This document shows positions 7,011-15,735 of a stretch of 64,000 bases of DNA, in pieces (position 1 is the first letter of the stretch; each line of letters opens with the position of its first letter). The DNA lies in contig NZ_CAJQZC010000007.1 in assembly GCF_907164555.1 (NCBI RefSeq), positions 124,001 through 188,000 on the forward strand, written 5' to 3'. Both the position numbers and the translations under genes were made by a program. The notes below the pieces were generated by a model. It was not told the DNA's origin and did not search any database. It was given only the letters and a program-made list of their open reading frames with translations. This DNA comes from Paraburkholderia saeva. Its GTDB lineage: Bacteria; Pseudomonadota; Gammaproteobacteria; Burkholderiales; Burkholderiaceae.

Positions 7011-8705
7011 ATGGCTACCGTCAGTATTCTGATTCCGGCATTCAAGGCCCAGTTTCTCGGCCGAGCGCTGATAAGTGCACAGCAGCAGACGTTCGAAGAT
7101 GTCGAGATTCTCGTGGGCGATGACACGCCCCATGGCGACCTGGAAGCGCTTGTTCGGCGCGTTGGGGATTCGCGCGTGCAGTATTTCCATCACGGGTTTC
7201 AAAACGGTTCGGAAAACGCCCGCCAGTTGTGGCGGCGCGCGAGCGGTAAATACGTTAAATGGCTGTTCGACGATGACGTCTTGATGCCGAACTCGGTCGA
7301 AATCCTGATCGCCGCACTGCGTGAAAATCCAGAATCCGCGCTGGCGTTTCATGGCCGCGTGTTTATCGATGGTGATGATCAGGTGACGTTCGTTCCGCCC
7401 GCGCTGGTCAACGAAGGTGAGCGCGTGCTTCTCGATCGGGCATTCCTCGCGGAGCACATGGTCGCCAATCAAAATAATTTCGTGGGTGAGCCGAGCAATA
7501 TCATGCTCAATCGCGAACTTGTCGAACTGGATGAACTGTTCGGTTATCGCGATCTCGACTTGTTGTTCCTCGCCGATGTAGCGATGTGTCTGAACCTCTC
7601 CGGGCGTGCACCGATTGTCGCGGTCGGTGGATACGGAAGCGCCTTCAGGCAGCACGCCGGTCAGAATTCCAGCCAGAGCAGCCCGCGCTTCAGCGCCGGG
7701 CTCTTCGAGTGGGAAATGATGTTGCGCGGCGAGGCCGCGGATGGTCGCCTGCACGGCGAGGCCCTTGCGGCGGCGAGAGATCGAATGAAAGCGATCTATA
7801 CAGGCTGGGCAGGTAAACTCCCGGAACTCGGCGCACTGCTGGGCAATCTGGACGAGCTGACACAGCTTCCGTCAAACGAACTGTTTAACTCGGTGCAGTA
7901 TCAGTCGAACCTGAAGAGCGCGCGCGACGCCGTAATGGAGCGAGTAACAGCACGCAAAAATCCAGCTGATACCCAGGACTTCTGTGTGATCTGCGAGCAA
8001 CCCGTCGATACATGGTTGGCGCACCCGAACATCAATATGCGCATGGATTTCATGGAGCATACCGAGACGATCGGCTCGATTCTCGACAAGCACAACTGCC
8101 CGCATTGCTACTGCAACGACCGTGAGCGCCATGTATGGCTATATATCGCGTACTCCGGAATCCTCGAGGACGCGCCGGGAAAGCGCATCCTCCATATTGC
8201 CCCCGAAGTCCGAATCGAACAGCGCATTCGCCGGCTCCAGCCACGAGAGTACATCGCCGGCGACCTGTTTCCGCGTTCCCCGGACCACCGCAAGATCAAC
8301 GTCGAAGCCCTCGATTTCCCCGACGGCTACTTCGACCTGATCATCTGCAATCACGTACTGGAGCATGTCGACAACCCAGATGTCGCGCTGGCCGAGTTCA
8401 GCCGTTGCCTCGCGCCCGGTGGTCACGTCGTGGCGCAGACGCCTTACTCGCCGATCCTCAAGCGCACGTTCGAACTGAACAAGCCGGCCTCGGTTCCGTT
8501 CAAGACGTGGTACTTCGGTCAGGACGACCATGTACGCCTCTTCGGCGCTGACATCGTCGATTACTTCCGCGACGCGGGTCTTAACGGCGACCTGTACCCT
8601 CATGCGACGGTACTGGGCAACATCGATGCAGATGTGGTGGGTTGCAACGTGCGCGAACCATTCTTCCTGTTCGCCAAGGACGAGGCGCCCGTGTTTGCGT
8701 CGTGA
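7011..8705 (+). CDS. Bifunctional glycosyltransferase family 2 / SAM methyltransferase
   Basis: A 564-residue fusion. Residues 1-300 form a GT2 (GT-A) domain: VSILIPAFK at 4-12, D37-D38 in the nucleotide site, and a DDD metal motif at 87-89. A cysteine-rich linker follows (CVIC at 325-328, CPHCYC at 363-368), probably a zinc site. A class I methyltransferase domain then has ILHIAPE at 393-399 and NHVLEHVDNP at about 447-456. ATG 7011 is preferred to the in-frame ATG at 6942 because AGGAAGG precedes it and the GT2 domain starts there. The likely role is to transfer and methylate a sugar on flagellin or another surface glycan; the acceptor is inferred from neighbours. Confidence 0.85.
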   Translation: MATVSILIPAFKAQFLGRALISAQQQTFEDVEILVGDDTPHGDLEALVRRVGDSRVQYFHHGFQNGSENARQLWRRASGKYVKWLFDDDVLMPNSVEILIAALRENPESALAFHGRVFIDGDDQVTFVPPALVNEGERVLLDRAFLAEHMVANQNNFVGEPSNIMLNRELVELDELFGYRDLDLLFLADVAMCLNLSGRAPIVAVGGYGSAFRQHAGQNSSQSSPRFSAGLFEWEMMLRGEAADGRLHGEALAAARDRMKAIYTGWAGKLPELGALLGNLDELTQLPSNELFNSVQYQSNLKSARDAVMERVTARKNPADTQDFCVICEQPVDTWLAHPNINMRMDFMEHTETIGSILDKHNCPHCYCNDRERHVWLYIAYSGILEDAPGKRILHIAPEVRIEQRIRRLQPREYIAGDLFPRSPDHRKINVEALDFPDGYFDLIICNHVLEHVDNPDVALAEFSRCLAPGGHVVAQTPYSPILKRTFELNKPASVPFKTWYFGQDDHVRLFGADIVDYFRDAGLNGDLYPHATVLGNIDADVVGCNVREPFFLFAKDEAPVFAS

Positions 8706-8744
8706 AGCGCGATAACAAACCTCGACTCCAGACCCGATCCATTC

Positions 8745-9431
8745 ATGAAGCCCATTCGACTCGTCTGCGCCACCCGGCACTCGCGCGAACAGTTCGCCAC
8801 GGAGTCAGCCCTTGGGCGCTCGCTGTCGATCTACAGACACACCACGCCGCCCGAATTCCTGCTCTATGAGAAGAATTCGTACGGCCTCTCGACCGTCTAC
8901 AACGCCGCGATCGACCACGCCAAAGACAACCCCGCGATTCTGGTCTTCATCCACGACGACATTTCGCTCGTCGACTTCTACTGGGTCGAGCGCATTTACG
9001 AAGCCGCGGCGAAGTTCGACATCGCCGGCCTCGCGGGCAACACACGCCGCGTTCCATACCAGCCGGCGTGGGCATTCGTCAACGCGCAGTTCCAGTGGGA
9101 TGAGCGACAGTACTTGAGCGGCGTCGTTGGCCACGGCAAGGGCTTTCCTTGCGAAAACATCAGCGTGTTCGGCCCGTCGGAGCGCGAATGCAAGCTGCTC
9201 GACGGACTGATGCTGATCGCCGACAGCGAGCGGCTCCATTCCGCCGGTGTCCGATTTGACGAACAGTTCATGTTCCATTTCTACGACATGGACTTCTGCC
9301 GTCAGGCCGAGCTCAAGGGCCTGAAGATGGGCACGTATCCGATCAGCGTCGTTCACGAAAGCGGCGGTGCGTTTGGTACGCCGACGTGGCGTGAGGGCTA
9401 CCAGCGGTATCTGCAGAAATACCAGAGCTAG
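8745..9431 (+). CDS. StrF-like glycosyltransferase domain protein
   Basis: A 228-residue protein resembling the Glyco_tranf_2_5 (StrF) family. It has a short GT-A fold with the VFIHDD metal-binding block near residues 66-71 and a late FHFYDMDFCRQAELKG block near 178-193 typical of the family's catalytic region. It starts 39 bp after the fusion gene and is followed at 82 bp by the first TPR-GT41 gene, so it is probably part of the same operon. It likely extends the glycan begun by one of the neighbouring transferases; donor and acceptor are unknown. Confidence 0.8.
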   Translation: MKPIRLVCATRHSREQFATESALGRSLSIYRHTTPPEFLLYEKNSYGLSTVYNAAIDHAKDNPAILVFIHDDISLVDFYWVERIYEAAAKFDIAGLAGNTRRVPYQPAWAFVNAQFQWDERQYLSGVVGHGKGFPCENISVFGPSERECKLLDGLMLIADSERLHSAGVRFDEQFMFHFYDMDFCRQAELKGLKMGTYPISVVHESGGAFGTPTWREGYQRYLQKYQS

Positions 9432-9513
9432 ACCAGCCGCACGGACGGCGCTCGCCATGCGGGTGCCGTGATCGGGACGTGTCGGGGAATCGGGGAACGA
9501 GTTTAAGAACGCG

Positions 9514-11679
9514 ATGGAACAGGCGAACGACGAAGAACAGCGGGCGGGGGGAAACGGTCACCGGGATGCGCAGAACGCGCGCCTTCCGGCGACTGGCCAC
9601 GCCGATGCACCTTCGACCGTTTCCATCGCCGACACGCTGCAGGCAGCTTTCGCGCACCATCAGGCTGGACGCTTCACCGAGGCCGCCGCTCACTATCAGC
9701 AGATTCTTTCCCGCGAGCCTGATCACGCGGACGCCGTGCATTTTGTCGGTCTGCTCATCTGCGACGCGGGCGACATCGCGACCGGAATCGAATGGATCAG
9801 GCGGTCAATCGGGCTGTATCCCAACGCTATCTACTACAACAACCTCGGCAATGTGCTGACGCGCCGAGGCGAGCATCATCCGGCGATCGAGGCCTATCGC
9901 GAGGCGATCGCACTCCGGTCGGATTACGCGGAAGCGCACAGCAATCTCGGCAACGCGTTGCGCGTGGCGGGCGATCCGGCAGCCGCGATCGACAGCTGCG
10001 CTGCCGCGCTCGCACTGGCGCCCGGTTTCGCCGAGGCCTGGAACAATCTCGGGAACGCGTTCAAGGATCACGGCGACGCCGACGCCGCGATGAAGAGCTA
10101 CGCGAAAGCGCTCAGCCTGCGGCCCGACTACGCCGAAGCACATAACAACCTCGGCAACGTGTACGAAAAGCAGAGCCATCTTGTCGAGGCGACGGCCTGT
10201 TATCGCCAGGCGATCGCCCTGAAGCCGAAGGTTGCGACGATGCACAACAACCTCGGCAACGTGCTGCGCGACCAGGGCCTGCTCGACGACGCTGCGATCA
10301 GCTTCCGCCAGGCCACCACGCTCGACCCCGATCTGCTCGCCGCGCGCAGCAATCTGCTGCTGCAACTCAACTTCATGCCGCAGGTTTCGCTCGAGGAACA
10401 GATCGCCGAAGCACGCCGCTTTGGCGACCATCAGGTCGCCCGCCTGAAGCGGTTGACGCATGAGGTGCCGACCGCGGTCGCATCGAAGCCGCGCCTGAAA
10501 ATCGGTTTTGTTTCGGGCGATCTGCGAACGCATCCGGTCGGCTTCTTTCTGGAAAACGTCGTCGCGCAGATCGACACCGCGCAGATCGAACTGATCGCGT
10601 ACGCCACTCAACGCGACGAAGACGCCCTGACCGCGCGTCTCAAGCCGCATTTTGCCGCGTGGCACTCCCTCGCCGGTCTCGACGACGAAACCGCCGCGCA
10701 CCGGATCCGCGCGGATGGCATCGATATTCTCGTCGACCTGTCGGGCCATACGACGCACAACCGTCTTTCGATGTTCGCGTGGAAGCCGGCACCGGTTCAG
10801 GTGAGCTGGCTCGGCTACTTCGCGACAACCGGCGTCGACGCGATCGACTACATCCTCGGCGACCGGCACGTTTTGCCCGACGACGAAGCGTCGCACTTCG
10901 TCGAACGACCGTGGCGCATGCCGGACAGCTATGTGTGCTTCACGCCGCCGGCTTTCGACATTCCGCTCGGGCCGCTGCCCGCCTCGACAAAGGGCGCGCT
11001 CACGTTCGGCTGCTTCAACCATCTCGTGAAGCTGAACGACGCCGTCGTCGCGCTGTGGTCGCGTGTGTTGCACGCGGTTCCCGGCTCGCGGCTGCATCTG
11101 AAGACGAAGCAGCTTGACGACGCTTCGGTGCAGCTGTCGACGTCCGCGCGTTTTGCCGCACATGGCATCGATGTCGCGCGCCTGACGCTCGAAGGGCAGT
11201 CGCCGCGCGGCGAGTTGCTCGCGACGTATAACCGCGTCGACATCGCACTCGACCCGTATCCGTATCCCGGCGGCGTGACCACGGTCGAAGCGCTGTGGAT
11301 GGGCGTGCCGGTGCTCACCCGTCGCGGCGACCGGTTCCTGTCGCACGTTGGCGAAAGCATTCTGAACACAGTCGACCTCGCCGGATGGATCGCCGCCAAC
11401 GACGACGAATACGTCGCCAGGGCAGTCGCCTTTGCCGCAGACCGCGATCACCTGATGCACCTGAAAGCGGGTTTGCGTCAGCAACTTCTGGCATCGCCCC
11501 TGTGCGACGCGCCGCGCTTCGCGCGCAATCTCGAAGGCGCGTTTCGCGGCATGTGGCGCCAGTACGTCGCCGCTTCACAGACACATTCGCACGACGGCGC
11601 ACGCGTGCCGCGCGCCGTCAATCCCGATCGCAATCAACTTGAGAACGCCCCGAACCACGCGGGACGCATTGCCCCATGA
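9514..11679 (+). CDS. TPR-GT41 (SPINDLY/OGT-like) protein glycosyltransferase, copy 1
   Basis: A 721-residue cytoplasmic transferase. About seven TPR units span residues 45-280, each with the N-N-L-G-N signature. A GT41 domain follows: VSGDLRTHPVGFF near 330, DLSGHTTHNRL near 407, FGCFNHLVKL near 500 (the OGT FGCFN block) and PYPGGVTTVEALWMGVPVL near 584. GT41 enzymes O-link a sugar from a UDP or other nucleotide donor to Ser/Thr of target proteins, with the TPRs selecting the substrate. The location facing fliC suggests flagellin as target. The stop overlaps the next gene's ATG by 4 bp. Confidence 0.9.
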   Translation: MEQANDEEQRAGGNGHRDAQNARLPATGHADAPSTVSIADTLQAAFAHHQAGRFTEAAAHYQQILSREPDHADAVHFVGLLICDAGDIATGIEWIRRSIGLYPNAIYYNNLGNVLTRRGEHHPAIEAYREAIALRSDYAEAHSNLGNALRVAGDPAAAIDSCAAALALAPGFAEAWNNLGNAFKDHGDADAAMKSYAKALSLRPDYAEAHNNLGNVYEKQSHLVEATACYRQAIALKPKVATMHNNLGNVLRDQGLLDDAAISFRQATTLDPDLLAARSNLLLQLNFMPQVSLEEQIAEARRFGDHQVARLKRLTHEVPTAVASKPRLKIGFVSGDLRTHPVGFFLENVVAQIDTAQIELIAYATQRDEDALTARLKPHFAAWHSLAGLDDETAAHRIRADGIDILVDLSGHTTHNRLSMFAWKPAPVQVSWLGYFATTGVDAIDYILGDRHVLPDDEASHFVERPWRMPDSYVCFTPPAFDIPLGPLPASTKGALTFGCFNHLVKLNDAVVALWSRVLHAVPGSRLHLKTKQLDDASVQLSTSARFAAHGIDVARLTLEGQSPRGELLATYNRVDIALDPYPYPGGVTTVEALWMGVPVLTRRGDRFLSHVGESILNTVDLAGWIAANDDEYVARAVAFAADRDHLMHLKAGLRQQLLASPLCDAPRFARNLEGAFRGMWRQYVAASQTHSHDGARVPRAVNPDRNQLENAPNHAGRIAP

Positions 11680-13538
11680 ACGACTCCGGTAACCAGGGTC
11701 TGTCTGTGTCCGAAAGCGCGCGCGCTTCCGGACATCTCACGCCGACACCGCAGACGCTCGACCTCACATTCGCTGAAGCGCTTGTCCAGGGGCTCGCACA
11801 CTACGAGGCAAATCGTCTCGTTGAAGCGGAGACGCTCTTTCGCCGCGTGCTCGCGATCGACCCGAACCACACCGATGCGATGCACCTGCTGGGTCTCGTC
11901 GCACATCAGGCTGGCCGGTACGCGGAGGCTTCAGAGCTGATCATGTCGGCGATCACGCAGAAGCCGCAGGCGCTGTACTACTTCAATCTCGGCAACGTGA
12001 TGCAGTCGAACAACCGGCCCGCAGCGGCGGCCGAGTGCTTTCGGCAGGCCATCGCGATGGAGCCGGATCATATCGACGCGCACAACAACCTCGGCAATGC
12101 ACTACGTCTGCTGAAGAAACACGAGGCAGCTGTGCAGTCGTTCTGCAACGCGATCAACCTGGCCCCGGAACATGCGCAGGCGTACAACAATCTCGCGAAC
12201 ACGCTGATGGAACTCGGCGAACTCGACGCGGCCATCGAAGCGTATCGAAGCGCGATCGCGCTGCGTCCGGATTTCGCCGAACCGCACAGCAACCTGCTGT
12301 TCGCGCTGAATTACCTCGCATCCACGACGCCGCAGCAATACCTCGACGAAGCGCGTCGCTTCGCCGCGCAGATCAGCACGCAGGCAAAACCGTGGAAGAC
12401 CTGGCTGGTCGATGACGCGCCACGCACGGCGCGCCCGCTGCGCGTCGGCATCGTATCAGGCGATCTGAAAAAGCATCCGGTGGGCTATTTCATCGAAAGC
12501 GTCGTGGCTGAACTCGATCCGGCGCGAATCGAACTCATCGCGTATCCGACGCGCACGCTCGAAGACGACCTGACCGCGCGCATCAAGCCGCGCTTTAGCG
12601 CGTGGACGAGCATCGCCGGCATGAGCGACGAAGCCGCCGCGCAACGCATTCGCGACGATCGCATCGACGTGCTGCTTGATGGCTCCGGTCATACGGTCTA
12701 CAACCGCCTGCCGCTGTTCGCGTGGAAGCCCGCGCCGGTGCAGGTGAGCTGGCCTGGTTTTTTTGCGAGCACGGGTCTGGACACGATCGATTACGTGCTT
12801 GGTGACCGTCACGTGTTGCCAGTGGAAGAAGCACATTTCGTCGAGAAGCTGTGGCGTCTGCCGGACAGCTATCTGTGCTTCACGCCGCCGCACGACGACG
12901 TGAAAGTCGGCCCGTTGCCGATGCTCGCGAACGGCGGCGCGGTGACGTTCGGCTGCTTCGGCCAGCTGGCGAAGATTACGGATCACGTCGTCGCGTTATG
13001 GTCGCGTCTGCTGCACGCCATGCCGCACGCGAAGCTGTTCCTGAAGGCCGAGCAGCTGGATACCTCGCATGTTCACGAAGCCACATTGGGCCGCTTCGCC
13101 GCGCATCGCATCGACGCTTCACGTCTGATTCTCGAAGGCCGCTCGCCGCGCGCGGAGTATCTGGCGGCCTACCACCGCGTCGATATCGCGCTGAGCCCGT
13201 TCCCGTATCCCGGCGGCACGACGACTGCCGAAGCCCTGTGGATGGGCGTGCCGGTGCTCTGCCGTCGCGGTAACCGCTTCCTGTCGCATATCTGCGAAAG
13301 CTTCCTGCATTCGGCCGGCCTCGACACCTGGATCGCCGCCGACGAAGAAGACTATCTCGCCCGCGCCATCGCGTTTGCCGCCGATAGCGCAAGCCTCGCC
13401 ACGCTGCGCGCCGGCCTGCGCGAGCAGGTGGTCGCGTCGCCGCTGTGCGATGCGCCGCGCTTTGCACGAAATCTCGAAGCCGCCTTGCATGGCATGTGGG
13501 CGCAACACCTTATCGCTGTCATGGAGGTTGCAGAATGA
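11676..13538 (+). CDS. TPR-GT41 protein glycosyltransferase, copy 2 (shortest TPR array)
   Basis: A 620-residue paralogue of copy 1 with only about five TPR units (residues 30-200) before the GT41 domain. Conserved blocks are VSGDLKKHPVGYF near 257, DGSGHTVYNRL near 335, FGCFGQLAKI near 426 and PFPYPGGTTTAEALWMG near 508. In the first of these conserved regions, DLSGHT of the other copies reads DGSGHT. ATGA couplings join it to copy 1 upstream and to the UDP-sugar decarboxylase downstream. The shorter array would shift which region of an acceptor is reached; this is inference. Confidence 0.9.
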   Translation: MNDSGNQGLSVSESARASGHLTPTPQTLDLTFAEALVQGLAHYEANRLVEAETLFRRVLAIDPNHTDAMHLLGLVAHQAGRYAEASELIMSAITQKPQALYYFNLGNVMQSNNRPAAAAECFRQAIAMEPDHIDAHNNLGNALRLLKKHEAAVQSFCNAINLAPEHAQAYNNLANTLMELGELDAAIEAYRSAIALRPDFAEPHSNLLFALNYLASTTPQQYLDEARRFAAQISTQAKPWKTWLVDDAPRTARPLRVGIVSGDLKKHPVGYFIESVVAELDPARIELIAYPTRTLEDDLTARIKPRFSAWTSIAGMSDEAAAQRIRDDRIDVLLDGSGHTVYNRLPLFAWKPAPVQVSWPGFFASTGLDTIDYVLGDRHVLPVEEAHFVEKLWRLPDSYLCFTPPHDDVKVGPLPMLANGGAVTFGCFGQLAKITDHVVALWSRLLHAMPHAKLFLKAEQLDTSHVHEATLGRFAAHRIDASRLILEGRSPRAEYLAAYHRVDIALSPFPYPGGTTTAEALWMGVPVLCRRGNRFLSHICESFLHSAGLDTWIAADEEDYLARAIAFAADSASLATLRAGLREQVVASPLCDAPRFARNLEAALHGMWAQHLIAVMEVAE

Positions 13539-14476
13539 ATAACCAGTCCGCCCTGATTACCGGCGGCGCCGGCTTCGTCGGCTCGCATCTGTGCGACCGC
13601 CTCGTCGCTTCCGGCTACGACGTCATGTGCGTCGACAATTTCCACACGGGCAGCAAGCAGAACATCCAGCATCTGGTCGGCCGCGTGAACTTCGAGCTGA
13701 TCCGGCACGACGTATGGCTGCCGCTCTATGTCGAAGCAGACCGCGTGTTCAACATGGCGTGTCCCGCGAGCCCCGTGCATTACCAGAGCGATCCCGTTTC
13801 GACCGTGAAGACCGCCGTGCTGGGCGCGATCAACATGCTTGGCCTTGCGAAGCGCTGCGGCGCGCGCATCCTGCAGGCGTCGACGAGCGAAGTCTATGGT
13901 GACGCGCAGCAGCATCCGCAGCAGGAAAGCTACTGGGGCAACGTGAACCCGACCGGCCCGCGCGCCTGTTACGACGAAGGCAAGCGGTGCGCCGAAACGC
14001 TCTTCTTCGATTACCACCGTCAGCATGGCGTGGATATCCGCGTCGTGCGGATTTTCAACACGTACGGTCCGCGCATGCGTCCGGACGACGGCCGCGTGGT
14101 GTCGAACTTCATCATGCAGGCGCTGCGCGGCGACCCGATCACGCTGTACGGGGACGGCAGCCAGACGCGCTCGTTCTGCTATGTCGACGATCTCGTCGAA
14201 GGCCTGTTGCGGATGATGGACCAGAACGAGGTGACGGGTCCGATCAACATCGGCAACCCGTCGGAAATCACGATCCGCGATCTCGCGGAAACGGTGTTGC
14301 GGCTGACCGGCTCGAAGAGCCGCATCGAGTATCGCCCGCTGCCGCAGGACGATCCCATTCAACGCAGGCCCGACATCACGAAGGCCCGCCAGCACCTCGA
14401 CTGGCAACCGGGCGTCGGGCTCGAAGACGGTCTGAAAGAAACGATCGCGTACTTCAAACATCTGGTGAAATCATGA
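13535..14476 (+). CDS. UDP-glucuronate decarboxylase / NAD-dependent epimerase-dehydratase
   Basis: A 313-residue extended SDR enzyme. The NAD-binding TGGAGFVGSHL lies at residues 8-18, the catalytic serine region ASTSEVYGD near 112, and the YxxxK pair in CYDEGKR near 148. The PRACYDEGKRCAET block and the length match UDP-xylose synthases, which oxidise and decarboxylate UDP-glucuronate to UDP-xylose. Position inside a GT41 operon suggests it makes the donor sugar for the transferases. It is coupled by ATGA to both neighbours. Another SDR activity cannot be excluded without a tree. Confidence 0.85.
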   Translation: MNNQSALITGGAGFVGSHLCDRLVASGYDVMCVDNFHTGSKQNIQHLVGRVNFELIRHDVWLPLYVEADRVFNMACPASPVHYQSDPVSTVKTAVLGAINMLGLAKRCGARILQASTSEVYGDAQQHPQQESYWGNVNPTGPRACYDEGKRCAETLFFDYHRQHGVDIRVVRIFNTYGPRMRPDDGRVVSNFIMQALRGDPITLYGDGSQTRSFCYVDDLVEGLLRMMDQNEVTGPINIGNPSEITIRDLAETVLRLTGSKSRIEYRPLPQDDPIQRRPDITKARQHLDWQPGVGLEDGLKETIAYFKHLVKS

Positions 14477-15681
14477 GTCTTGATCTTGTGGGGACGACCT
14501 GTCCCGTTTGCGCCCACTCGGTCGCGGCGCGCTTCTTTCCGGCTGGCGAACAGACGCTCGCGACGCTCGCGTGGCCCGCATCGGCCGAAGCCGCACGCGC
14601 GCTGCCGCGTCACGCGCAGGATTTCGTGCAGTGCCCATCGTGCTCGCATGTGTGGAACCACAAGTTTCACTACGACGCGATTCCGTACGAAAGCAACCCG
14701 AACCGCATGTTCAACAGCGGCGGCATCTGGAAGGGCCACCTCGCCGATACGCGCGACGTGCTGCTGAATCATCTGCCGGCCGCGCCGCTCGTCGTCGAAA
14801 TCGGCTGCGGTGAAGGCCACTTTGTGCGCGGCCTCGCGCAGGCGCGCGAAGCGGGCCGCTTTATCGGCTTCGATCCGAACGCGAGCCCGGAGACGGGCAA
14901 GGGCGTCGAGTTTCACGCGCGTCTCTTCGATCCGCTCGTCGACATGAGCGCGTTCACGCCGGATGCGGTTGTGATCCGTCACGTCCTGGAACACCTCACC
15001 GAACCGGCGAAGCTGATCGAGCAACTCGCGTGGGGCGCGGCGATGCAGGGCAGCAAGGATTGCTGGCTGTTCGCCGAAGTGCCGTGTATCGACCGCGTCT
15101 TCGAAACGAACCGGCTGGCCGATTTCTTCTACGAACACGTCTCGCATTTCACGACGGAATCGTTTCGCACGCTGATGTCGCGCGCGGGCGAGATCGTCGT
15201 GCTTGAACACGGTTACGACGGCGAAGTGGTCTACGCGCTCGTGAAGCTCGGCGTGCCGGCGCACGCGCGTGAGCGTGCCGCTGCAGCGACGCGTTTTGCC
15301 GCGCGCACCGTCGAGAGCCGCGAGACGATCGCACAGCAGTTGTCAGGCCTCGCTGCTTCGGGCAAGCGCGTCGCGATCTGGGGCGGCACGGGCAAGGCAG
15401 CGGCCTTCATCCACCAGTTCGGCGCGGATGCCGCGCGCTTTCCGCTGGTTGTGGATTCGGATCCGCACAAGGCCGGCACGTATGTGCCGGGCACGGGCCA
15501 GAAGATCGAATTCCGCGACGTGCTGAAGGCCTCTGGCGTCGACGTCATCGTAATTCCGACGCAGTGGCGCGCGCGCGACATTATTGCGGAAATGTCCCGC
15601 GAAGGTATTGCGGCGCAAAGCGTGATGATCGAGCACAACGGCGCGCTGGTAGATTTCGGCGCCGAATCGCATCCGTACTGA
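14473..15681 (+). CDS. Sugar C-methyltransferase (NovU/TylCIII-like)
   Basis: A 402-residue three-domain methyltransferase. Residues 10-57 carry two CxxC pairs (C10/C13 and C54/C57) that form the zinc domain of this family. The SAM loop VVEIGCGEGHF lies at 107-117, and RHVLEHLTEP near 173 follows. A C-terminal Rossmann-like domain (VAIWGGTGKAAAF near 300) completes the architecture. NovU/TylCIII-type enzymes add a methyl group to C3 or C5 of nucleotide-linked keto sugars. Together with the UDP-glucuronate decarboxylase this predicts a branched or methylated sugar for the glycan. Coupled by ATGA to the preceding gene. Confidence 0.85.
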   Translation: MSLDLVGTTCPVCAHSVAARFFPAGEQTLATLAWPASAEAARALPRHAQDFVQCPSCSHVWNHKFHYDAIPYESNPNRMFNSGGIWKGHLADTRDVLLNHLPAAPLVVEIGCGEGHFVRGLAQAREAGRFIGFDPNASPETGKGVEFHARLFDPLVDMSAFTPDAVVIRHVLEHLTEPAKLIEQLAWGAAMQGSKDCWLFAEVPCIDRVFETNRLADFFYEHVSHFTTESFRTLMSRAGEIVVLEHGYDGEVVYALVKLGVPAHARERAAAATRFAARTVESRETIAQQLSGLAASGKRVAIWGGTGKAAAFIHQFGADAARFPLVVDSDPHKAGTYVPGTGQKIEFRDVLKASGVDVIVIPTQWRARDIIAEMSREGIAAQSVMIEHNGALVDFGAESHPY

Positions 15682-15735
15682 TTGAACCGGGCGGCGCGTG
15701 ATGCGTCGCCCTTGCTGACGCACGAGTCCAGATCC

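Noticed and set aside
9805..11484. Long minus-strand open frame opposite TPR-GT41 copy 1
   Set aside because: The repeated residues simply mirror the TPR repeats of the plus-strand gene; no independent motif or ribosome site.
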